From assembly GCA_910586375.1 (NCBI GenBank), contig CAJUIE010000109.1, positions 1-5,845 of the forward strand: 5,845 nt of DNA, written 5' to 3'. The notes under the pieces were generated by a model that saw only the letters and a program-made list of their open reading frames with translations, did no database searches and had not been told where the DNA came from. Each line of letters begins with the position of its first letter. Within the stretch, counting starts at the first letter, position 1. Made by a program: the position numbers and the translations under genes. This document shows positions 1 to 5,373 of this stretch, piece after piece. This DNA comes from an uncultured Alistipes sp. Its GTDB lineage: Bacteria > Bacteroidota > Bacteroidia > Bacteroidales > Rikenellaceae.

Positions 1-514
1 GGTTCAGCTCGATTTTATCGTCTAATGCTCCCAGAATTGCCGCGATGCGCTGCTGGGTGGCCAGCGGCGGAAGAGTTATTTCTATATTTTTCATGGTAGC
101 ACCCGACACTTCCTTAAAGGTTGTGCCGCTGCCCAATGCTTCGATATTGTCCTTGTTATAACGAAGAAGATAATAAAGGAACAGATTATCTGCTTTACTC
201 CTGTCGGGAACGATACTTTTAAAACCTTGATTCGTCGCTACAGGATTTTTCGCAATCGCAACATATCCGATTGGCGCACGGGAAGAAAACAACACGCTTC
301 CCGCCGGCAGTAATTGTGCAGAACAGCTGTTTAAACCCTCTTGGGTTATATTGCGTTCTCCACGGTCAATATATCGGTCGTGGAAATTTGACAAATCTTT
401 CGGCGTCAGCCACGGAACATCCCCGCCGTAATACTCTGCAACAGCGGTCGATGGCGTTGCGCCGCCTACGATTGTGCCGACCTCCCCCAGACGATATGTT
501 TTCCAACCGGTCAT
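1..514 (-). CDS. hsdS: Type I restriction-modification specificity subunit HsdS, N-terminal part (cut by window edge)
   Basis: HsdS recognises the bipartite target DNA sequence for a type I restriction-modification complex with HsdM and HsdR. The first 171 codons are visible; the rest lies beyond the left edge. The protein opens with MTGWKTYRLGEVGTIVGGAT, the usual start of a target recognition domain. It carries a PWLTPKDL stretch (34-41), LLPAGSVLFSSRAPIGYVAI (68-87), an ATNQGF motif (93-98) and a GTTFKEVSG stretch (130-138). It then enters the conserved helix with LPPLATQQRIAAILGALDDK (148-167). This is the whole first recognition domain plus the start of the central coiled coil. The ATG at 514 is the first start after an in-frame TAG five codons upstream. 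A purine-rich AGGACGGGG lies just before it. GC is about 49%, well below the neighbours, which fits horizontal acquisition. No hsdM lies upstream, so any partner genes must be downstream or elsewhere. The family call is secure; whether the full gene is intact is unknown. Confidence 0.95.
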   Translation of the reverse strand, partial: MTGWKTYRLGEVGTIVGGATPSTAVAEYYGGDVPWLTPKDLSNFHDRYIDRGERNITQEGLNSCSAQLLPAGSVLFSSRAPIGYVAIAKNPVATNQGFKSIVPDRSKADNLFLYYLLRYNKDNIEALGSGTTFKEVSGATMKNIEITLPPLATQQRIAAILGALDDKIELN

Positions 515-556
515 TGATGCCCCGTCCTATTGCGGTTTTTAGCTCTTGCAGCCTTT

Positions 557-568
557 CTACAAATATAC
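557..568. repeat. Left arm of 12-bp inverted repeat
   Basis: CTACAAATATAC is the exact reverse complement of the right arm at 636-647. The arms are separated by 67 bp (569-635). On the minus strand this arm reads GTATATTTGTAG and contains a TATATTTG box pointing toward hsdS. It could mark an invertible segment, or simply reflect two divergent promoters with similar -7 regions. Confidence 0.6.
560..567 (-). promoter_or_regulatory. Possible -7 box for hsdS (half promoter)
   Basis: On the minus strand this reads TATATTTG, a full match to the Bacteroidetes -7 consensus TAnnTTTG. It lies about 45 bp upstream of the hsdS start codon. No TTTG or TTG is found on this strand at the expected distance of about 19-21 bp. 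The spacer holds a run of nine A instead (572-580). In the present arrangement this would be a weak promoter or an inactive one. Confidence 0.4.
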
Positions 569-612
569 GAATTTTTTTTTATCTTTGGTTTTGTCTCGTG
601 AATACAAATAAA

Positions 613-644
613 TTTGGCATTACCGGTGCTTCATTGTATATTTG
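613..644 (+). promoter_or_regulatory. Bacteroidetes-type promoter for the peptide transporter
   Basis: A -33 box TTTG (613-616) and a -7 box TATATTTG (637-644) are separated by 20 bp, matching the TTTG / TAnnTTTG arrangement of the Bacteroidetes primary sigma factor. Transcription would begin near 650, leaving a leader of about 30 nt before the ATG at 679. This promoter also argues that the transporter does not begin further upstream. Confidence 0.75.
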
Positions 645-647
645 TAG
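636..647. repeat. Right arm of 12-bp inverted repeat
   Basis: GTATATTTGTAG is the exact reverse complement of 557-568. It includes the -7 box of the transporter promoter. The -33 box lies between the two arms. Inversion of the inner segment would therefore keep the 20-bp spacing but point the promoter at hsdS. Confidence 0.6.
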
Positions 648-678
648 GCTTAGTTTTCGAATCCTTAATCCATTACCT

Positions 679-2355
679 ATGTTCAAAGGACAACCCAAAG
701 GTTTGTATGCCCTTTCGCTGGCCAATACGGGCGAGCGTTTCGGCTATTATACCATGCTTGCGATCTTCACGCTCTTTCTGCAAGCGAAGTTCGGCTATAC
801 GGAGGCCGTCACCACGCAGATTTACGGCATTTTCCTCGCTGCCGTATACTTCATGCCCTTCTTCGGGGGTATTCTGGCCGACCGCTTCGGCTTCGGCCGC
901 ATGGTCTCGCTGGGCATCTTCATCATGTTCGGGGGGTATGCCCTGCTGGCTGTTCCCACCGGCACGGGCTTCACGGCCCAGGCCATGATGTTCGGGGCGC
1001 TGGCCCTGATTGCCTGCGGCACGGGCCTTTTCAAGGGCAATTTGCAGGTCATGGTCGGCAACCTTTACGACGACCCGGCCTATGCCCCGAAGCGCGATAA
1101 TGCCTTTTCGATCTTTTATATGGCCATCAACATCGGCGCCATGTTCGCCCCCGCGATGGCCACGTGGATCACCGATTACTTCCTCGGAAAAGACGGGCTG
1201 AAGTACAACGGTCAGATTCCCGCTCTGGCGCACCAATATATGGACAAGGGCGACGCTATGGCGGCTGAGCCTCTGGCCAAGTTGCAGGAGCTGGCCGCTT
1301 CGATGGGCGCCGGTGCCGGCGACCTGGGGGAGTTCTGCCGCCATTATGTCGAGCGCCTCTCCGCAGCGTATAACATGGGTTTTGCCGTGGCGTGCGTGTC
1401 GCTGCTCCTCTCTTATTTGATTTATGTCGCTTTCCGCAAGAGTTTCAGACATGCCGACGTCACCGCCAGGCAGCAAGCTGCGTCGGGTGCCGCTGCTCAG
1501 GCCGAGCTCTCGCCTGCGCAGACCCGGTCGCGCATTACAGCTCTGCTGCTGGTCTTTGCCGTGGTGATCTTCTTCTGGATGGCGTTCCACCAGAATGGCT
1601 CCACGATGACCTTCTTCGCCCGCGATTATACCACCTCCGAGGCTTCGGGCCTGACGCGCATGGGCTTCAATATCTTCAACCTGGTACTTGTCCTCGTGGG
1701 TGTTTATTCGCTCGTCGGATTTTTCCAGTCGGAGAAACAGCGCGGTAAGATCGTCAGTGCCGCAGTGTTCGTCGCGGCTGCCGTGGCGCTCTTTTTCCGG
1801 TGGCGGGTGACTCCCGATCCGGTGCACATCCTGCCGCAGGAGTTCCAGCAGTTCAACCCCTTTTATGTCGTTGCGCTGACTCCGATTTCGGTAGCTCTCT
1901 TCTCGTCTCTGGCCCGCAAGGGCAAGGAGCCTTCAGCCCCGCGCAAGATCGGCCTGGGCATGGTCATCGCGGCCGGCGGCTTTCTGATCCTCACGCTTGG
2001 GTCGGTGGGCCTCATGTCGCCTGCCGAGGTCAGGGCGGCGGGTGCAAGCAGCGCCTTCGTCTCGCAGAACTGGTTGATTTCGACTTATCTGGTGCTGACG
2101 TTCGCCGAGCTGCTGCTCTCGCCGATGGGTATTTCGTTCGTCTCGAAGGTCGCCCCCCCCAAGTATAAGGGCATGATGATGGGGTGCTGGTTTGCCGCCA
2201 CGGCCGTGGGCAATTACGCCACCTCGCTTATCGGTTATCTCTGGGGCAGTGGCATGGCGTTGTGGATGGTCTGGAGTGTGTTGATCGCCCTTTGTCTTCT
2301 TTCGGCGCTCTTTATCTTCTCGATTATGCGGAAGCTCGAAAACGCTACGGCATAG
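679..2355 (+). CDS. POT/PTR2-family peptide MFS transporter
   Basis: An inner-membrane, proton-coupled oligopeptide symporter of the POT (PTR2) branch of the major facilitator superfamily, 558 aa. Family marks include GERFGYY (18-24, TM1), GTGLFKGN (114-121, TM4), FYMAINIGA (146-154, TM5), FFWMAFHQNGS (298-308, TM7), FNPFYVVALTPI (392-403), and AELLLSPMG (476-484) followed by APPKYKGMMMGCWF (492-505). About 14 membrane segments can be drawn. The first glutamate of the usual ExxER motif is Asn16 here. A loop of about 60 residues (167-228) lies between TM5 and TM6. The extra helix pair (about 330-375) follows TM7 rather than TM6. The frame stays open far upstream, but that stretch is antisense to hsdS and contains the promoter. 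The ATG at 679 is the first after the promoter and matches where homologues begin, as I recall them. No clear Shine-Dalgarno is present. The substrate is inferred from family only. Confidence 0.95.
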   Translation: MFKGQPKGLYALSLANTGERFGYYTMLAIFTLFLQAKFGYTEAVTTQIYGIFLAAVYFMPFFGGILADRFGFGRMVSLGIFIMFGGYALLAVPTGTGFTAQAMMFGALALIACGTGLFKGNLQVMVGNLYDDPAYAPKRDNAFSIFYMAINIGAMFAPAMATWITDYFLGKDGLKYNGQIPALAHQYMDKGDAMAAEPLAKLQELAASMGAGAGDLGEFCRHYVERLSAAYNMGFAVACVSLLLSYLIYVAFRKSFRHADVTARQQAASGAAAQAELSPAQTRSRITALLLVFAVVIFFWMAFHQNGSTMTFFARDYTTSEASGLTRMGFNIFNLVLVLVGVYSLVGFFQSEKQRGKIVSAAVFVAAAVALFFRWRVTPDPVHILPQEFQQFNPFYVVALTPISVALFSSLARKGKEPSAPRKIGLGMVIAAGGFLILTLGSVGLMSPAEVRAAGASSAFVSQNWLISTYLVLTFAELLLSPMGISFVSKVAPPKYKGMMMGCWFAATAVGNYATSLIGYLWGSGMALWMVWSVLIALCLLSALFIFSIMRKLENATA

Positions 2356-2378
2356 ACTTTTGCGTCTTCCGTTATTCT

Positions 2379-2412
2379 GACCCGGACAGCATTCGGCTAT
2401 CCGGGTCTTTTT
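2379..2412 (+). terminator. Rho-independent terminator after the peptide transporter
   Basis: GACCCGGA (2379-2386) pairs perfectly with TCCGGGTC (2400-2407). An inner AGC/GCT pairing (2388-2390 with 2396-2398) closes a short loop, and TTTTT follows (2408-2412). It begins 24 bp after the transporter stop codon. On the minus strand the hairpin is not followed by a T run, so it should end transcription of the convergent operon less well. Confidence 0.85.
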
Positions 2413-2420
2413 GTCCCGGT

Positions 2421-4133
2421 TCAGAGCTTTATTCCGTGGCGCTCCAGCAGTTGCCGGTCTTCGGCGCTCAGCCCCGTTTGGAGGTAGGGCACCGCTTCGT
2501 TGTGGTCGCTCAGGTAGTAGCGGGGAGCGGTGCGGTCGTAGTCGGCCTCGACCAGCGAGACCGTTTGGTCGACATGAGGGCTTCGGATTGATGCCATGCC
2601 GGCCATCGTGTGGAACAACGCATGGGTGTTGGCCGGGGCCGTGCTGTTGGCAGCTGCGGCAGCCGTTTTTTCGGGGAACAGATGCCGGTATTCGTCCGAA
2701 AACCAGGCCAGTGCTGCCACCCACAGCTGGTAGGCCGTCGTCGTGGGGGAGGCATGAAGGAAGCGGGCACGCTCGTCGTCGAGCAGGTCTTCGCCGTGGT
2801 CGGCACAGTAGAGCAGGGCCGACGCCGTGCTCTCCAGTCCGCGCAGGTAGCCGATCGTTTCGGCCAGAAAATGGTCGGTGCAGAGGATCGAATTGTCGTA
2901 GGCATTGCGCAGGCAGCAGGCGTTTTCCGGGGATATGGTCGCATCGTCTTCAGGTACAAAGCGGGCGAACTGCGGCGGGTAGCGCCGGCGGTAGTCGAAG
3001 TGCGATCCGTAGCAGTGGAGGATGAAGAGCATCTTCGGGGCCTGGCTATGGGTTACGGCTTTGCGCACCTCGTCGAGCAACTGCATGTCGTAGCGGGGCG
3101 AGTGGATATAGACCCTGTGACGGGCCTCGGCGGCCAGATGGTCGATCATGGCGCCCTGGCGCGGCTGGTTGGAGATGAACCAGGTGTCGAATCCCACTTC
3201 GTTGAAGAGCGCCGGAAGCCCTTTTTGGCGGTACAGCTCGTCGTGGCAGGCGGTCGCCACGGGTGAGAGAAGCAGCGGGACGCTTTTGTGCGTTGTGTTG
3301 CTCTGGGTGAGCATGTTGCGGAAAAGCACCACCCCCTCTTCCTCTTCGAGGCGGGGATTGGTTGCGTGTTTGCATTCCGCGTTGAAGAGGCTCCAGCTCA
3401 TTGCGCGCGAGGCTTCGCCTATAATGTAAAGGTATATTTCGCGCTCCGGGGCCTGGGCTTCACGGGTTGCTTCAAACGAAAAACCCTCGCACGTGTCGAC
3501 GTAGTGGCGGGCCTTGTGAAATTCACTGCCGCAGAGCCCCAGGTTGTAGATTACGTTCAGGGGAAATATTTCATCGCGCAGCACGTGGTGCTCTTCGCTT
3601 GCCCGGTAGGCCGGCCAGAGAGCCAGCAGCCCCAGCACGAAGAGCACGGCCCCGGTCAGGCCGATCGTCGTGCGTGTGGTGCGGGAGAGATAGCGTCTGT
3701 GGCCTATTTCGCTGGTCGCGAACCACAGCAGAGGCAGGTAGAGTGCACATACCAGCAGCACCGAGGGGAGGATATGTTTGAGCAGTTCATTGGCTTCGCC
3801 CGGGTTGGTCGTCAGCAGGTTGGTGAACATGTCGGCCGCAATGACCGAGTTGCCGAAGAGCCCCAGCAGCACGATCTGAAACGTGCACAGGAAGATGAAG
3901 GGAAAGCCCAGCCAGATCATCACACCCGAGCGGCGGAGCGCTACGCTCCACATCATGTAGAAACCCAGCGGCAGCAGGATGGAGGCTTCGATGGTCCAGG
4001 CGCTGTAGCCTTCGGTGTTGGCCAGCACGCAGTTGGGAAGTATCAGCGCTACAATGAAGCAGGCGGTCAGCCGTGTGGAGGTCCGGCTGTGGGCGAGCAA
4101 GTTGCCGGTATGTCTGCTCCAAAGGGGGCGCAT
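2421..4133 (-). CDS. Phosphoethanolamine transferase, EptA/MCR-like (sulfatase fold)
   Basis: An inner-membrane enzyme, 570 aa, that transfers phosphoethanolamine from phosphatidylethanolamine to an envelope acceptor such as lipid A. The N-terminal third has about five membrane helices (roughly 22-39, 45-65, 71-97, 117-138, 157-175). The rest is a periplasmic alkaline-phosphatase-fold domain. Active-site residues known from MCR-1 and EptA all have counterparts: Glu240 (YIIGEASR), nucleophile Thr281 (NTTHKSVP), His373 and His378 (HCYGSH), Asp445 and His446 (ADHGE), and His460. NPRLEEEEGVVLFRN (259-273) and NAYDNSILCTDHFL (410-423) are also typical of the family. The two cysteines that flank the nucleophile in EptA and MCR-1 are absent. 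The start codon lies 4 bp after the stop of the barrel gene with no clear ribosome-binding site, so translation is probably coupled. The family is secure; the acceptor (lipid A, core sugar or another glycan) cannot be told from sequence. Confidence 0.93.
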   Translation of the reverse strand: MRPLWSRHTGNLLAHSRTSTRLTACFIVALILPNCVLANTEGYSAWTIEASILLPLGFYMMWSVALRRSGVMIWLGFPFIFLCTFQIVLLGLFGNSVIAADMFTNLLTTNPGEANELLKHILPSVLLVCALYLPLLWFATSEIGHRRYLSRTTRTTIGLTGAVLFVLGLLALWPAYRASEEHHVLRDEIFPLNVIYNLGLCGSEFHKARHYVDTCEGFSFEATREAQAPEREIYLYIIGEASRAMSWSLFNAECKHATNPRLEEEEGVVLFRNMLTQSNTTHKSVPLLLSPVATACHDELYRQKGLPALFNEVGFDTWFISNQPRQGAMIDHLAAEARHRVYIHSPRYDMQLLDEVRKAVTHSQAPKMLFILHCYGSHFDYRRRYPPQFARFVPEDDATISPENACCLRNAYDNSILCTDHFLAETIGYLRGLESTASALLYCADHGEDLLDDERARFLHASPTTTAYQLWVAALAWFSDEYRHLFPEKTAAAAANSTAPANTHALFHTMAGMASIRSPHVDQTVSLVEADYDRTAPRYYLSDHNEAVPYLQTGLSAEDRQLLERHGIKL

Positions 4134-4137
4134 GGCG

Positions 4138-5367
4138 TCAGAATGCCTCGTTGATGTTCATCAAAAAGCCGCTTGTCTTGCGTCCGAATCCGTAGTCCAG
4201 ACGGACGTTGACCCGTTTTTTCAGCTCCCAGCGAAAGCCGATGCCGTAGTTGGGCAGCGTCTGCGCCCAGTCGAAACGGTCGAATCGTGCGAAGACATTG
4301 CCAGCACCACCCCATACGGTGCAGCCGATGCGGCGCCAGATGCGCTGGCGCAGCTCCACCTGGAACGTTATCATGTTGTTGTCCGTGTATTGTCCCTGGT
4401 AGTAACCCCGCAGGCGCCACATGCCGCCGGTGCGGGCCAGCATGGGCCAGGGGGTCCCCGGCGAATTGAACTCTCCGTAGAGATCGGCGGCCAGAATACC
4501 CCCGCGCCACACCTGCTGAAATCCGTCGAGGGTCACTGTCGTGCGCCACAGCGACTTGCTGCAATTTCCCAGCGCCCGGGGAAACCACGTTTCGTGCAGG
4601 CTCAGGTAGAGGCCGCGAAAGGGATTGGGGATAAAGTCGCGCGAGTCGTACTCCACGAGTACGCCCAGTCCGGTTGCGGTGTATTTGTGCTTCATGTCGG
4701 GCATGTGGGCGCTCAGGCTTGCGTAGGCTTCGCTTTGGGTGTCGAACTTCTTGCCCGTCGTATGTTCGAAGTTGAGTTTTGCTCCCACGTAGGTCCGGGG
4801 CAATACCCGGTACATGTAGTTGATGTGTACCTTGTACTGTTTCTCCGTGTACGAACTGGGGGCATTGTCCCGGCCCGCACGGTAGCCCACGCCCCACATG
4901 TCGCGGGGCATCGAGCTGAACATCGTTGTGTAGTTGATCTTGTGGAGGTTGTGCGAAAAGAGGTTGTTTCCTCTGATTCCCAGCGTGTAGCAGCCGATGA
5001 TGGAGACGCTGCCGAATATGGAGATGTCCGAGGGGGGTGTCAGCGAATCCGTGCGGTCGATGCGGTAGAGGCCTGCGGCCAGTACACCGAGGCTCAGACT
5101 GGTATTCTTCGAGTAGCCCGGGCCGCCGGCGAAGGTAAAGTCGATCTTTTTTTCAAAGGTCCGGTCCTGGTTCGCCCGGGCGAAGTAGTCGACGAAACGG
5201 TGGCCGAAGCCTCTGCGGGGCGTCTGCGGCAGTGTGTCTGTCGCCGGCAGTGGGGTATACCTGTAGGCTATTGTGTCGCCGGGCATCAGGACAAGGTTCG
5301 CCGCTGCGGTTTTCGGAGCCGCAAAGAGTGCCATGATACCCCCTGCAGCGATGATCTTACGGATCAT
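4138..5367 (-). CDS. Omp85/BamA-TamA-type outer-membrane beta-barrel protein without POTRA domains
   Basis: A 409-aa predicted outer-membrane protein. Residues 1-23 form a signal peptide (RK, then a hydrophobic stretch, cleavage near AAA-N). About 50 residues follow, too few for even one POTRA domain, and the barrel then runs from about residue 75 to the end. Barrel marks are GGPGYSKNTSLSLG (81-94), VEYDSRDFIPNPFRGLY (238-254, the YDxRD..P..G region of D15-type barrels), LRGYYQGQYTDNN (319-331, equivalent to the VRGY loop motif of Omp85 proteins) and a C-terminal Phe409, as expected for recognition by the BAM machinery. BamA itself is about twice this length. Short POTRA-less members are common in Bacteroidetes and their role is mostly unknown. 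The gene lies 6 bp downstream of the thioredoxin-fold gene and 4 bp upstream of the phosphoethanolamine transferase gene, so co-transcription is likely. The fold is fairly sure; any role in protein insertion or lipid handling is speculation. Confidence 0.85.
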   Translation of the reverse strand: MIRKIIAAGGIMALFAAPKTAAANLVLMPGDTIAYRYTPLPATDTLPQTPRRGFGHRFVDYFARANQDRTFEKKIDFTFAGGPGYSKNTSLSLGVLAAGLYRIDRTDSLTPPSDISIFGSVSIIGCYTLGIRGNNLFSHNLHKINYTTMFSSMPRDMWGVGYRAGRDNAPSSYTEKQYKVHINYMYRVLPRTYVGAKLNFEHTTGKKFDTQSEAYASLSAHMPDMKHKYTATGLGVLVEYDSRDFIPNPFRGLYLSLHETWFPRALGNCSKSLWRTTVTLDGFQQVWRGGILAADLYGEFNSPGTPWPMLARTGGMWRLRGYYQGQYTDNNMITFQVELRQRIWRRIGCTVWGGAGNVFARFDRFDWAQTLPNYGIGFRWELKKRVNVRLDYGFGRKTSGFLMNINEAF

Positions 5368-5373
5368 GCGGTT

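Noticed and set aside
440..575. Minus-strand frame reading ERLQELKTAIGRGINDRLEN across the hsdS start, similar to the INxNLE part of the HsdS central helix
   Set aside because: It is in a different frame from hsdS, has no start codon, is preceded by a stop in the A-run, and overlaps the well-supported N-terminus of hsdS. The resemblance is a few residues and is probably chance.
271..678. Upstream extension of the transporter reading frame by 136 codons on the plus strand
   Set aside because: This stretch is antisense to hsdS and then crosses the promoter. The extension has low-complexity, Cys- and Arg-rich content unlike any transporter N-terminus. The protein after Met at 679 begins exactly where POT proteins do.
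673..1827. Long minus-strand open frame opposite the transporter (384 codons)
   Set aside because: His-, Arg- and Gly-rich translation with no recognisable domain. It is a shadow of the GC-rich transporter gene, which has clear family motifs.
2379..2412. Hairpin as a bidirectional terminator for both converging units
   Set aside because: The T run is only on the plus-strand side. On the minus strand the hairpin is followed by AGAATAACGG, so only rightward termination is well supported.
1933..2724. Minus-strand open frame across the convergent region
   Set aside because: It overlaps the transporter end, the terminator and the transferase gene in other frames. The composition is that of a shadow frame.
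3288..4154. Plus-strand open frame (288 codons) opposite the phosphoethanolamine transferase
   Set aside because: Gln-, Gly- and Arg-rich with no domain, and antisense to a gene with a full catalytic site.
4067..4897. Minus-strand open frame within the barrel gene in another frame
   Set aside because: Pro- and Arg-rich translation overlapping the well-supported barrel frame, with no motif.
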